64,000 nt of DNA from Mesostigma viride (taxonomy: Eukaryota; Streptophyta; Mesostigmatophyceae; Mesostigmatales; Mesostigmataceae): the NCBI GenBank assembly GCA_009746045.1, contig RPFO01000670.1:622954-686953 (forward strand), written 5' to 3'. Positions within the stretch are counted from its first letter, which is position 1. Every line of letters begins with the position of its first letter. The position numbers and the translations under genes were made by a program. This document shows, in pieces, positions 13,001 through 25,457 of this stretch. The notes under the pieces are model-generated. The model saw nothing but the letters and a program-made list of their open reading frames with translations, was not told the origin of the DNA and did no database searches.

Positions 13001-16000
13001 CCATGCTCCCATGCTCCCATGCTCCCATGCTCCCATGCTCCCATGCTCCCATGCTCCCATGCTCCCATGCTCCCATGCTCCCATGCTCCCATGCTCCCAT
13101 GCTCCCATGCTCCCATGCTCCCATGCTCCCATGCTCCCATGCTCCCATGCTCCCATGCTCCCATGCTCCCATGCTCCCATGCTCCCATGCTCCCATGCTC
13201 CCATGCTCCCATGCTCCCATGCTCCCATGCTCCCATGCTCCCATGCTCCCATGCTCCCATGCTCCCATGCTCCCATGCTCCCATGCTCCCATGCTCCCAT
13301 GCTCCCATGCTCCCATGCTCCCATGCTCCCATGCTCCCATGCTCCCATGCTCCCATGCTCCCATGCTCCCATGCTCCCATGCTCCCATGCTCCCATGCTC
13401 CCATGCTCCCATGCTCCCATGCTCCCATGCTCCCATGCTCCCATGCTCCCATGCTCCCATGCTCCCATGCTCCCATGCTCCCATGCTCCCATGCTCCCAT
13501 GCTCCCATGCTCCCATGCTCCCATGCTCCCATGCTCCCATGCTCCCATGCTCCCATGCTCCCATGCTCCCATGCTCCCATGCTCCCATGCTCCCATGCTC
13601 CCATGCTCCCATGCTCCCATGCTCCCATGCTCCCATGCTCCCATGCTCCCATGCTCCCATGCTCCCATGCTCCCATGCTCCCATGCTCCCATGCTCCCAT
13701 GCTCCCATGCTCCCATGCTCCCATGCTCCCATGCTCCCATGCTCCCATGCTCCCATGCTCCCATGCTCCCATGCTCCCATGCTCCCATGCTCCCATGCTC
13801 CCATGCTCCCATGCTCCCATGCTCCCATGCTCCCATGCTCCCATGCTCCCATGCTCCCATGCTCCCATGCTCCCATGCTCCCATGCTCCCATGCTCCCAT
13901 GCTCCCATGCTCCCATGCTCCCATGCTCCCATGCTCCCATGCTCCCATGCTCCCATGCTCCCATGCTCCCATGCTCCCATGCTCCCATGCTCCCATGCTC
14001 CCATGCTCCCATGCTCCCATGCTCCCATGCTCCCATGCTCCCATGCTCCCATGCTCCCATGCTCCCATGCTCCCATGCTCCCATGCTCCCATGCTCCCAT
14101 GCTCCCATGCTCCCATGCTCCCATGCTCCCATGCTCCCATGCTCCCATGCTCCCATGCTCCCATGCTCCCATGCTCCCATGCTCCCATGCTCCCATGCTC
14201 CCATGCTCCCATGCTCCCATGCTCCCATGCTCCCATGCTCCCATGCTCCCATGCTCCCATGCTCCCATGCTCCCATGCTCCCATGCTCCCATGCTCCCAT
14301 GCTCCCATGCTCCCATGCTCCCATGCTCCCATGCTCCCATGCTCCCATGCTCCCATGCTCCCATGCTCCCATGCTCCCATGCTCCCATGCTCCCATGCTC
14401 CCATGCTCCCATGCTCCCATGCTCCCATGCTCCCATGCTCCCATGCTCCCATGCTCCCATGCTCCCATGCTCCCATGCTCCCATGCTCCCATGCTCCCAT
14501 GCTCCCATGCTCCCATGCTCCCATGCTCCCATGCTCCCATGCTCCCATGCTCCCATGCTCCCATGCTCCCATGCTCCCATGCTCCCATGCTCCCATGCTC
14601 CCATGCTCCCATGCTCCCATGCTCCCATGCTCCCATGCTCCCATGCTCCCATGCTCCCATGCTCCCATGCTCCCATGCTCCCATGCTCCCATGCTCCCAT
14701 GCTCCCATGCTCCCATGCTCCCATGCTCCCATGCTCCCATGCTCCCATGCTCCCATGCTCCCATGCTCCCATGCTCCCATGCTCCCATGCTCCCATGCTC
14801 CCATGCTCCCATGCTCCCATGCTCCCATGCTCCCATGCTCCCATGCTCCCATGCTCCCATGCTCCCATGCTCCCATGCTCCCATGCTCCCATGCTCCCAT
14901 GCTCCCATGCTCCCATGCTCCCATGCTCCCATGCTCCCATGCTCCCATGCTCCCATGCTCCCATGCTCCCATGCTCCCATGCTCCCATGCTCCCATGCTC
15001 CCATGCTCCCATGCTCCCATGCTCCCATGCTCCCATGCTCCCATGCTCCCATGCTCCCATGCTCCCATGCTCCCATGCTCCCATGCTCCCATGCCCCATG
15101 CTCCCATGCTCCCATGCTCCCATGCTCCCATGCTCCCATGCTCCCATGCTCCCATGCTCCCATGCTCCCATGCTCCCATGCTCCATGCTCCCATGCTCCC
15201 ATGCTCCCATGCTCCCATGCTCCCATGCTCCCATGCTCCCATGCTCCCATGCTCCCATGCTCCCATGCTCCCATGCTCCCATGCTCCCATGCTCCCATGC
15301 TCCCATGCTCCCATGCTCCCATGCTCCCATGCTCCCATGCTCCCATGCTCCCATGCTCCCATGCTCCCATGCTCCCATGCTCCCATGCTCCCATGCTCCC
15401 ATGCTCCCATGCTCCCATGCTCCCATGCTCCCATGCTCCCATGCTCCCATGCTCCCATGCTCCCATGCTCCCATGCCCCATGCTCCCATGCTCCCATGCT
15501 CCCATGCTCCCATGCTCCCATGCTCCCATGCTCCCATGCTCCCATGCTCCCATGCTCCCATGCTCCCATGCTCCCATGCTCCCATGCTCCCATGCTCCCA
15601 TGCTCCCATGCTCCCACGCTCCCATGCTCCCATGCTCCCATGCTCCCATGCTCCCATGCTCCCATGCTCCCATGCTCCCATGCTCCCATGCTCCCATGCT
15701 CCCATGCTCCCATGCTCCCATGCTCCCATGCTCCCACGCTCCCATGCTCCCATGCTCCCATGCTCCCATGCCCCCATGCTCCCATGCTCCCATGCTCCCA
15801 TGCTCCCATGCTCCCATGCTCCCATGCTCCCATGCTCCCATGCTCCCACGCTCCCTCTGCTCCCATGCTCCCACGCTTTCCTTGCTCACATGCTTTCCTT
15901 GCTCACATGCTTTCCTTGCTAACATTCTTTCCTTGCTCACATTCTCCCATGCACCTTGGCTGTCCCCCCCATCCCCCAGGCACGCGGCACCAAGAGCAAG

Positions 16001-19000
16001 TCGCGCATCCAGCAGTTCCACCTGCTCACAAAGCGCGCCAGCCAGGGGCGCGTCGCCACCGACCTGGAGCTCACCGTGGGGAGTACACGCCTGGGGGGGA
16101 AGGTGAGCAGCAACGAAGGGAAGGGGGCCCGGTACAAAGGACAAGGGGAGGGCTAAAGTGTGAGGGGGCCAGGTGGAAGGAAAGATGGCCGGTTAATACA
16201 CGGAGCTAAGCAGTTGGCAGGAAACACAGGCGGCGTTTGTGTGGAGGTGGCAGTGGGCAGCATCACGCACTGCCCACCGGCAGGGTGCACCTCTCAAGGT
16301 GGCCAGGGCGTTCTCTTTCTGTCATTGCGCTCACAGTGCATCGCCAGGTGTTGGAATCCAGCATGGAGCTGGCCCGGCTGCATGAATCAGCGGACGCTCG
16401 GTGTGATCTAGTCTTGCTGGCACGTGTGGGCTGGGGAGGTGCCGAGACTCGTCTAGGTACATGCTCGCTGCCATCGGTTCTGTGGAGAGACATCCACGTT
16501 TGGGTTCCGTGACATACCTTCCCGGTGCAAGAAGCATGGACACACAGGATGCAGCCTTTGGCACGAGAGCAGTAGAAATTGGCCCTGTCTGCAAGGTGGT
16601 GGTCACACCATGCCTTGCAGAGCAGTACAAACTCAAGGTAAACACCGCTGCATCCGTACCAATTCCCAATTCTTTGGTGCAGAAGCGTGTGCTAACAGCT
16701 TCATGTGGGATTGATCGTGGATGCACCTTTTCTGCCTTTTGATGTGCCCGTCGGGAGCGCGCATTTTAAGCACCCGGTTGGTCCTGCTCCGGTCTTGCCA
16801 TGCTGTGGTGCCCAGCACTTGGTGAATGATTCTGTGCATATGCACCTTTGACACGCATCCATCACTACCACTGCTGATGCCACCGCGGTGTTTGCGCCTG
16901 CTGCCACTGCCACAGATCCTCTCCCTCAAAGATGTCACGGTCACTGTGGGCAACAAGACCATCCTCGATGGCTTCAGGTGAGCCTCACCTGGAATGTGCT
17001 GCATGCCCTTTAACAACACACAGTCTCCTTACACCAGGATGTCACACTGTTATTGTTTTTGTCTACAGCCCTAGCCTGGTGACAGCCACATTAAACCTTG
17101 TGCCATACCACCTGGTACCAGCTTTGTACGGTGCAACCATGTTTCTGTCGCCACGTCCTTCCATGCTCCGCACAGGAAGCACGTGCAAGCGGCTCCTTTT
17201 CATATGTTTTGTGGGAGGCAGTGCAATTGCTACAGCGCGAGTTCATGGTTCTTCCGCATCCCTGCCTGACAGTGAAGCTGGAAGCAGCATTGCACGCATA
17301 CCTGGCCCATCTTGTATCGGACAACGAGTAACCACTCTCTCTTCGTGGTTTCGGACGTGTTACATTCTTTCAGACAATATAGCCTACCCAAATGGTAGAT
17401 CTAACCAGACAACAGGCCCCACCCAAACGATAGACACTAACGAGACGATAAACCCTACCCAGACAATGGACCCTACCCAAATGATAGATCCTACCCAGGC
17501 AACAGAACCTGCCCAGACAACAAACCCTACCCAGACAATGGACCCTCTGTGGAAATGATAGATCCTACCCAGACGATAGATCTTACCTGTTCGTAAGCTC
17601 GCACGCGGCCACGCCCCATCCTCTCTGTGGTATGTGGCGCAACCCGCAGCTACGACTTCAAGAAAGGGGAGCGCGTCGGCATCATCGGCAAAAACGGCGC
17701 CGGCAAGACCACGGTGGGTACATCCATGCACAATGGCGCGTCACTGCCCACTTGTGTCTCCGGTCCCGTGAGCTGGCGTCCTCTGTTGATGTCTTTCTTA
17801 TTATCACAATAATTGCCATTGTCTTTGTCAATACCCTCCTCATCGATGTTGTCGTCAATGTCATCGTCCTCTTCGACCACATGGCCAGGTTCTGGATGCA
17901 TGCATGAGGGTGTTTCAGGGGTATCAGGGGTATCAGGGTGCCTTACCTCGTTTGCCCCCTCCCATGCCACCTCCTCGAGTTCCTTGCTTGCTTGACGGCA
18001 TGCTCACCCAAACGTCTATCGAAAGTGTGCCCAGCAGGTGTACCGTTGCACAGTAAAACATGTTTGACGTACCTTTTTACCTGCCAGAGCACTCATGTAC
18101 GCAGCATCTTTGCCTGCACATCATACCCACCCTGACTGCGCACTGCCAGATGCTGAACGTGCTGGCCGGTCTCAAGCCGGTGGACGCGGGCGAACGAGAG
18201 GTCGGGGAGACGGTCTCCATTGGCTTTTTTGAGCAGATGACGCCAGAGGTGCCAGAAGACAAGCGGGTGATCGACTATGTCAAGGAGGTGGGGGGGGATG
18301 CCATCGCGCTGGGGGGTTCTGCCACAGGGGGGTTCCAGGGTGGGTCCGCGGGCAACGAGGAGACCATCTCGGCCTCCATGCTGCTGGAGCGGTTCGGGTT
18401 CAAGCCGGCGCGCCAGTATGAGAGGTGCGGCACTATGAGATGGGCACCGCATGACCAGTGGGGATGGCACAATACTTTGTATGGGGTGCTGACGACTGGT
18501 GGATGTGGGCATGGCCTGGTGGCAAGGGGACAGTTTCGCCGCCTGTGTGTCTGTATTGTATACATACTTTAGCCTGTATAGTAGTATACTGTCACTGCTA
18601 CTTTATACTAGAAGTATCTACACTACAGCCTGTATAGTGCACACCGATATCTGGCCACTGCTCCCGTCAGCAAGCTGGGTACCTTTGAGCCCACACGGAG
18701 CATGCCCCGGCCTATGACACCCCTCCCCCCCGCCCCCCTGACTCATCTGACGCGGGTACCATGGGATGGAAGAGTGGGCACGACCCTCGAATACTTGGCA
18801 TATATGTGTTCAGATAGATCCACAAGGGGAACCAGATGCTTTGTTTCCAAGGGGATGCACAAGGGGGGTGCGCCTTGTAAGTCTGAGCATACTTTCTCCA
18901 CTTATATAAAAGACTGCACACGGTGATGTGGCTGCGCCATGATGTGCGGTCGCTCAGGGCCTGGTTGCTTGTACAAATTACATCTGTGCAGTACAAACTA

Positions 19001-22000
19001 CATCTACAGCCTGTATTCTGGCGTTCCGAATTGGTCACCCTGCTTGCATCTCCGGCCATCTCATCGCCCGCACACCCCCTGCACGCCCTGACTGCCCCCC
19101 CTGTGCAGGGTCAGCAAGCTGAGCGGTGGTGAGAAGCGGCGCGTCCACCTGGCCACCGTGCTCATGAAGAAGCCAAACTTCTTGCTGCTGTACGAGAGCA
19201 CGACAATGGATGCTGTGGATGCATGATTGTGTGCCCACGGCTGCTAGCATCCGCCTTGTGATCGGGTGGTCTGCTTCCTGTTGACAATCCCAGGGATGAA
19301 ATATGGGTGTGCATTGATGTAATACCCACTGTGTGTGTACATGCTTGGCATCACCGCACCCACTAGTTTACCGCCACTTGGGTTGGTTGCCAGTTGCCAG
19401 GCTGGCGGGGAGCTGCTTTAGTTGTCACTACCGCCCAACTGTGGGGCCAGGGCTAGGGCAGTTTATGTCATGGTCCATGAATGTGCGCGTGCTGGCCTGT
19501 TGCCTTGTCCGGCTTGCCGTGTTCTGTTGAGGGAGGAGAATGGGGGAGGGGAATGGGGGAGGGGAATGGGGGCGGGGAATGGGGGAGGGGAATGGGGGCG
19601 GGGAATGGATAGGGGAATGGGGGAGGAGAATGTGGAGTGAGCTGTTGTATGCTTTTTCCCACTGGCTCTCCCCCAGGCTTGATTCTACCGCGCAGACGCT
19701 TCCTGCTGGCTGGCATCTGAGGCAGGCTGCGATGGTGGGTGACATCGTGTACTGGTGGATGGCATCCTATACATGGATGGATGACATTGTGCGCTCATGT
19801 ATTGACACTCTGCTACGCCCTGCGTGCCGGCTCTGCCGCATGTCACATGTGCGTGCCCCTCTGACTGCAGCGATGAGCCGTCCAACGACCTCGACTTGTA
19901 CACGCTGGAGGTGAGTGCGCAAGCAGAACGCCACTAGCGTGTGTTGACGAGGGTAGCGTGCTCTGTCGGGCAAGCTCTGGTGGCCCAGTAGGTGCCGCTG
20001 TGGTGCATACTCTAGACTGTGGCGACGCAACCTGTATGGAGAACATGAATTGCATGTGGCGTATGCTTCGCCCCATAGTCCATCAAACTGCGTTGTGCCG
20101 GGATGAAGCCATTATTATCGGGTATTTTTGCTGCAGGGGGCTTGGAGGCGCAGGAAGCTGGTGGGACATGACAGTGTAGTGAGGAATTTGTCTTGCCCAT
20201 GGGTGCACTGGTGTTCTGAGTGCTCTCCATCAAAGTCTGGCGTGCCACATAGATATTATTGTCTTGCCATTGTTCTCCGAAACCTTGAGCAGTAGTATAA
20301 TTTAGGCTGTCACATCAGTCATGGCCTCCCTGCTGAGTTGGGCCCATGTCCCCTTTGCCCCTGCTTGTCACCTGGCACCACCGGCCGTCCCCGCACAGAC
20401 GTTGGAGATGTTCCTCCACAGCTTTGCGGGCGTGGTGGTCATGGTCTCCCACGACCGAGCGTTCATCGACTCCATCGCGCAGGTTGGGCAAACGGGACAG
20501 TCACCTGGGGGGTAGGGGAGAAGAGAAAGGGGAAACCAGCATGGTAGAGCCATGGATCTCTTCATAATAACACACACAGGCGTGCCGGCACTTGCTATTT
20601 CCAACCATTCGCGCGGGGAGCCGAGGTGCACACTCCATGTGTGCAAGGCATGCCTTCCCGTGGCTGACTTGCGTTCATATGGCAGCTCTCTTTCATTATT
20701 CGTTTATTGGCACCCATGCCTGGCACAGATTGAGATGTGGCATGAGAACCGTCCACCCTTGCCAACACCTGCTTGCCACAGGTCCACACCACATGCCACC
20801 TGGCATGCCGCGATGGGGCCATGTCCCCAAGAGCAAAGGCGAAGCATCGCTGGCTGCTACCCACGTCACTTGTATCGGTGGCAGCCAGCCTATTCGGCAT
20901 GTCATGCCGGTCTATGATGAGTGAAGAACGACCATCGCGATACAGGCTGTATTTCGCCGCCGCCATTCTGTCCTGGATGATCCTAGGCGTGTCTGGTCGG
21001 AGGGTTACGAACGTGCAGCCTTGTCACCACGCCTGCCTAGCATCCCCACCAGCTCTCTTGGAATCCTCCTGTTTGCGCGTGCTGTCTCACGTGTGGTTTT
21101 ACCAATCCCGCGCCCCATCCCCTCCTCTCGAAACGCCCTTTTTTCTGCCGCAGAGCCTGTTCATTCTTGAAGGTGACGGCGTGGTGTCGTCGTTTGAAGG
21201 CTCCTTCTCTGAGTACCAGCTAGCCAAGAAGGTGTGTCACGGGGCAGGCGTCCCGTCCATCGCCTGCATTCTCCATGACCTGCTCATCCTGCGGGCGCCC
21301 GTAGTGGGTTGTGCGGCATGTGTCGGACCAGTCAGACGGCGGAGATGTCGGGGGGGCATGTTGGGGGATGCCCCTACTACTGTGGCAAGGTTGCTTGATG
21401 ATAGGGTCTCAACCAGCATGCATAACCCAACAGGCATACTGGGGATGCGGAAATGCCCAGGGGGCATACTCTTTACCACCCCCCTCTTAGAAGAATGGAA
21501 CTGGTCGAGGTTTATCTTGATAGTAATCCAGGATGGTTTTTAGTTTGTACATGGAAGCCATGCCTGGCCCTACTTGCCAATCAAAATCTGTTTCAGCGTT
21601 TATTGCACTTGCATTACAGCCATTGGCCACACCCTGTGAGGTGTTCAACCCAGTATGGCTTTAGACCCCATAAATGCAGGTTGCCATGCTAGCAAGTCTT
21701 TCACGTACATCAATCATAATGCACCCAACGCTTGCTACCCCGTAGGTATGGTTCTGTATTGCACCTTCTTGCAAGCATTATGTGCGCAGTGGAATGTGTG
21801 CGATGTGTGCTGATGGGTTCCTCGCCTGTGTGACTTGGGGTGTACCCACACGCCTGCAGGAGATGGAGGAGGCGGAGAGGAAAGCGCAGCAGGCCGCTGC
21901 TGACAAGGCCGCTGCTGCCGCTGCCAGTAAAGGTGCGGCCCCAGAGCGCGCGCATGTGGGGATAACGCTTGAGAACACCAGCGCTGGGGGTGCATGCACG

Positions 22001-24336
22001 TGTGGGGGCGGGGGCGGGGCGGGGCGGGGCGGGGGCGGGGGCGGGGGGGGGGCGGGGGGGGGGCGGGCGGGGGCGGGGCGGGGGCGGGGCGGGCGGGGGC
22101 GGGGCGGGGCGGGGCGGGGGCGGGGCGGGGGGGGCGGGGGCGGGGCGGGGGCGGGGGCGGGGCGGGGGCGGGGCGGGGGCGGGGCGGGGGCGGGGGGCGG
22201 GGGGGGCGGGCGGGCGGGCGGGCGGGGGGCGCGGGCGGCGGGCGGGCGGGGGGGCGGGCGGGGGGCAGGAAGGAGGGCGGGAGGGAGGGAGGAGGGAGGG
22301 AGGGAGAGAGGAGGGAGGGAGGGAGGGAGGGAGGGAGGGAGGGAGGGAGGGAGGGAGGGAGGGAGGGAGGAGGGAGGGAGGGAGGGAGGGAGGGAGGGAG
22401 GGAGGGAGGGAGGGAGGGAGGGAGGGAGGGAGGGAGGGAGGAGGGAGGGAGGGAGGGAGGGAGGGAGGGAGGGAGGGAGGAGGGAGGGAGGGAGGGAGGG
22501 AGGGAGGGAGGAGGAGAGAGGAGGGAGGGAGGGAGGGAGGGTGGGTCAAGACAATAGTGGTTAGAACTTAGGGTCAGGATTAGAACCAACACCAACTCTG
22601 AGGTTTCTGGCGTGGACCATGCACGGTCATATATCCGCCATCCGGCACGGTCTGCCGTGCCATAACTTGTTACTTCACTTCTGACCACCTTGTTACTTCA
22701 CTTCTGACACGCCATCTCCACTGCCTGCCCCTGCTTGTCATGCTTTTTCTGCCGCCCCCCCCCCACATCCGTCCCGCGGTGGCCAGCCGCACCTGCCGCC
22801 GCTAGCAAACCTGCCACCAAGGCGGCACCCGAGGCCCCGAAGAAGAAACTGTCGTACATGCTAAAGCGCGAGTATGAGGTGCGTGCCGGCTGACCATATG
22901 CCCGAAGGAATGGATGGTGAGCAGGGTGATGTGCGGTGCGGGGACAAGGGAATGTACGGTGTGGGGAAGTGAGAGCGCATGCATCCACAATTTGTGTGTG
23001 CATATGATGCACCAATGAGACGAACTTGCTTTGGTGGACGCACTGGTTGCATGCTAGTCCCGCCCTGACATCACTTTGGGACCAAATTGGTCTCGCTGCT
23101 TTACATATACGTTCCGCTACCATGCTAATGCCTGGCTGGTAGTGTGTGTCCAAACAGGTGTGCTTATATCGTTTGCCTTTTCGCACACCGATGGCACTTT
23201 TCGCACACCGATGGCACTTTTCGCACACCGATGGCACTTTTCGCACACCGATGGCACTTTTCACACACCGATGGCACTTTTCGCACACCGATGGCACTAT
23301 TCGCACACCGACGGCACCGCCCTTGCTGTACAGCCTCCACCGCTGACCGCTGGACAGGGTCCATATGATAGCCATTTTCCCGCATGATGGCCGGTTCCCA
23401 TGCCCCTTGTGGTGCCTCCTCTGTGTGTGGCCTGCAGGGTCTGGAGGAAGAGATCTCGGGCCTGGTGGAAGAGAGCAAGCGGCTGCAGGCGCTGGTGGAC
23501 GATGGCACCGCCCACTACGAGACGTTGCTGCAGAACAGCGCCGCGCTCGCAGATGTGCTTGCGCAGATCGATGCAAAGGTGGGTTGGGGTGGGGGGGTTG
23601 GGTGGGGAGGTGGGGGGGGCGACCGGGTGGGCAGGCAGGCAGGCTGGCGGGCAGGCGGGCAGGCGCATTTTGATGCACAGGTGGATGGGCACGGGTGCAG
23701 GACTGCAGGGGCTTGCACGTGAGGACATTTGCTCTGATAAGTAAGTAAGAAGAATGACCATAACTCCCTCGCGTTCCCACCGGCGTTGTCAGTCCTTTGC
23801 ACCTATCTTAATTGAGCGAACCCAGATGCTTGGATGGCAAGGTTGAATGTGGTATTTACTGGTCTAATTGTTTTTTTCCTTGTTGTATTTCTTTTGATGA
23901 TGCCTTCTTGCCTTAATTACTACTGCTAGGTGCTTCTGCTGTGTCTAGATATCAGGGTGGGGCAGCAGAATTGACCCTGGCGCAACATGGCCTTCCATTT
24001 GTACCCACGGTAGTCACTTGGTTATGGCCTCATTGCCACGACCATGGCCATCTCTAACAATCGGTACTCCAGCACATGCTGTTCTCTTGCTGCTCAATTG
24101 TCGTTGCCTACTGCCCATGACCTCCGGTATCATGATCTGCATGCGCATCCATATACACCTTCTCATTGACACTGCACATGTTGCTCAGGACAACGGTCCC
24201 TTCGTCTGTAGTGGCTATGATGCTTACTCGTACCTTACACAAGTCACGCTGCACGAGTGCATGGGTGCGGTGGATCTGTGTCTGTGGTGTCCAGACGGAA
24301 CGGTGGCTGGAGCTGGCCGAAATGATGGAGAGCTGA
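5478..24336 (+). CDS. ABC-F family ATPase, plastid ABCF5-like, 19 exons
   Basis: Exons: 5478-5666, 5848-5915, 6222-6360, 7596-7730, 8462-8669, 9499-9566, 11058-11258, 15980-16102, 16916-16977, 17650-17713, 18150-18424, 19109-19189, 19871-19910, 20399-20482, 21154-21231, 21860-21932, 22787-22878, 23438-23578, 24295-24336. They total 2163 nt (720 residues plus stop), all in phase. Domain 1: Walker [10 protein letters not shown] (95-103), LSGGQ (218-222), [10 protein letters not shown] (238-247), switch His272. The linker has the W..R.P.AR..K.K pattern of ABC-F P-site tRNA-interaction linkers. Domain 2: GKNGAGKTT (411-419), LSGGE (515-519), [11 protein letters not shown] (536-546), His569. A C-terminal coiled coil ends in TERWLELAE. 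There are no membrane spans. ABC-F proteins act on ribosomes. The Ser/Arg-rich first 60 residues look like a plastid transit peptide; the start and exon 1 donor are the least certain. Intron 2 appears to use a GC donor (5916). Confidence 0.9.
6796..6979. repeat. (CCCA)n microsatellite in ABC-F intron 3
   Basis: About 45 units of CCCA, a few degenerate at each end. The other strand is (TGGG)n and could form G-quadruplexes. Open frames across it (PTHP or GGWV repeats) are by-products. Confidence 0.95.
7003..7262. repeat. CCTG/CCCG/CCG tetranucleotide array in ABC-F intron 3
   Basis: CCTG runs at both ends enclose CCCG runs broken at regular intervals by CCG, giving a higher-order period of roughly 40-60 bp. 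It directly follows the CCCA array within the same intron. Confidence 0.9.
7296..7525. repeat. 12-bp minisatellite in ABC-F intron 3
   Basis: Unit accctcatggac with point variants (cattgac, catcgac, catatac), about 19 copies. The pure block lies near 7330-7390 and decays towards both ends. Confidence 0.9.
7742..7985. repeat. 7-bp minisatellite in ABC-F intron 4
   Basis: Units of cgctgcc/cggctgc (period 7) followed by CCGCCCG runs. It starts right after the exon 4 donor at 7731. Confidence 0.85.
8651..9195. repeat. 51-bp minisatellite starting at the exon 5/intron 5 junction
   Basis: Units begin at 8651, 8702, 8753, 8804, 8855, 8906, 8957, 9008, 9059 (52 bp), 9111 and 9162 (partial). Unit 0 (8651-8701) contains the last 19 coding bases of exon 5 (Walker B and PTN codons) and the GTGAGT donor. 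Later units keep ggagaagcccaccaagc but read ATGAGA where the donor GT would be, so none offers the same splice donor. Confidence 0.9.
10345..10530 (-). mobile_element. tRNA-related SINE (family B), divergent copy in ABC-F intron 6
   Basis: On the minus strand a box A-like motif (CGGCTCAGGAGAC) lies at the right end and a box B-like motif (AGTTCGAACC, complement of 10448-10457) follows downstream. The layout matches 35960-36113. Its promoter region is split by a 20-bp insertion at 10489-10508. No target duplication was found for the SINE itself, and its left limit is approximate. Confidence 0.55.
10489..10508 (+). mobile_element. Short retroposon, copy 4: only the last 20 bp
   Basis: The 20 bases end in gctggttgtctccttg, the common 3' end of the short retroposon. 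They are flanked by an 8-bp duplication, ataggggt, at 10481-10488 and 10509-10516. This is an extreme 5' truncation nested in the SINE. Confidence 0.75.
11446..15950. repeat. 8-bp satellite (gctcccat)n filling ABC-F intron 7
   Basis: Roughly 550 units of gctcccat. From about 11455 to 15080 it is essentially perfect. Variants (7-bp units near 15090, 15180 and 15474; cacgctcc and ccccc changes near 15615, 15735 and 15770) are confined to the right fifth, then it decays through ctttccttgctcacatg units. Because 8 is not a multiple of 3 and the unit has no stop in any frame, all frames stay open for about 1500 codons. These are not proteins. Confidence 0.97.
17390..17590. repeat. 18-bp degenerate minisatellite in ABC-F intron 9
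   Basis: Units of about 18 bp with the core ccctacccagacaatgga and many substitutions, ending about 60 bp before the exon 10 acceptor at 17649. Confidence 0.8.
19532..19635. repeat. G-rich minisatellite in ABC-F intron 12
   Basis: Repeated gggaatgggggagg/gggaatgggggcgg units, about seven copies, purine-rich on the transcribed sense strand. Confidence 0.85.
21995..22545. repeat. G-rich (GGGGC)n then (GGGA)n array in ABC-F intron 16
   Basis: About 270 bp of GGGGC-type repeats pass into about 280 bp of GGGA repeats with periodic GGA and AGAGA interruptions. The sense strand has very dense G-quadruplex potential. Open frames here (Gly/Arg or Pro-rich) are artefacts. Confidence 0.93.
23178..23317. 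repeat. 20-bp minisatellite in ABC-F intron 17
   Basis: Seven copies of tcgcacaccgatggcacttt in near-perfect tandem, the last two degenerate. There are no spacers, so this is not a CRISPR. Confidence 0.95.
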
Positions 24337-25069
24337 CATTTGCCCATTTACGCGATTTCTAGCGGGTGGTCGCACGTTGAGTACATGAAAGCATGACTCG
24401 GGCCGGGCTTGGACCTCACAACATGCTGCCAGAGCATGTCTCGGTTACAGTTCTGTCTGGGGCTATCTAAGCCGTCTCCTCTGGTGATGATAGGCTGACT
24501 GCGTGTAGCAACCAAAAGTGGCAGATTCAGTTGTTACACGCCCCTGCCGACAGAGATCGTTGTGTTTGTCAGTTGTTGGATCGTCAGTAGAAAGGCAGAT
24601 GGGATCGCGACTGCTTTCGACTGCAAGTCACAAGGTCTGGACAAGTGCTGTATGGTAGAGGTTGGTGTACGTGTACCCAGATGAGACGCGGTACCTAGCC
24701 TGGTTGATACACAGGCAAGGACGATGGCATGTGCACGTTGAGTTTCGGGGAAGCTTCATATATATAACGTTATGTATGGCATACCTAATGAAGTGATACT
24801 GGCCCATGATCACAGTTCAAAGAATTCACAACACTAGTACAGCGAATGTTCCGGACAGTTCGGAAAAGTAGGCATGTTGCGTCTGTCATGGTTGATAGAA
24901 CACTCTAAAGAGATCGACAACTATGCTTGCATGTCGTTCATCGATTATATATGCTATGGACCTTCAATCGCGACTTTAAGTCTGAAGTTGCCCTGGAGTT
25001 CCTTGTCGCCTTGCATATTTTGTGATATTATTACGGCCCAGACCTTTGTATCTTGGTGAAACAGATGTA
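24337..25069. other. Intergenic, 3' flank of ABC-F
   Basis: Nothing coding was recognised. The transcript end of ABC-F must lie here, but no unambiguous polyadenylation signal was seen. Confidence 0.4.
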
Positions 25070-25365
25070 TATTCTGATTTGGCGCGCCGCAAAGGTGAAA
25101 ACCATTTGCGTTCAGTGCCGGTCCGCGGAAAACGCGGAAAACGCGATCTGCAAATGAATCCGACCGGAATCGAACTGGGGACCTCTCGCACCAACTTTCG
25201 CTGACTATAGGACGGACGTCTCCGGATCCTAGGGCATCGCCAACGTACACCTACAGTCATCTGCAAAAGTTCTCCTTTCCGGGGAGTGATGCAAGCCTTT
25301 CGGATTTGGTACAAGATAAATCATTCGAGATCTGTGTGTGTAGGAGTACTACACACGTGTCTGCA
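25070..25365 (-). mobile_element. SINE-like repeat family C, copy 1
   Basis: Nearly identical over about 295 bp to 26344-26634. On the minus strand it carries a box B-like motif, AGTTCGATTCC, preceded about 50 bp earlier by a weaker box A-like stretch, suggesting a tRNA-derived module. There is no ORF. No target duplication was found for this copy. Confidence 0.65.
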
Positions 25366-25457
25366 CGCGAGACTTGTTCAGTCTCGCAACGTGAGACGGG
25401 CTGAACACGGCTGGAACCTTCTTTGTTAGAAGGGGGCGTAGCGTGTAGATGTATATT

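Noticed and set aside
10997-16209. ORFs of about 1500-1680 codons on both strands (SHAPMLPC or GSMGAWEH repeats)
   Set aside because: The 8-bp satellite has no stop in any frame, so all frames are open. The true exons (11058-11258, 15980-16102) lie at its edges.
19181-19225. Apparent loss of the second Walker B (reading [10 protein letters not shown]) in the ABC-F
   Set aside because: A GT donor at 19190 and an acceptor at 19870 restore [11 protein letters not shown], so the site is intact after splicing.
21710-22688. Gly/Arg- and Pro/Ser-rich ORFs on both strands
   Set aside because: Low-complexity GGGGC and GGGA arrays within ABC-F intron 16.
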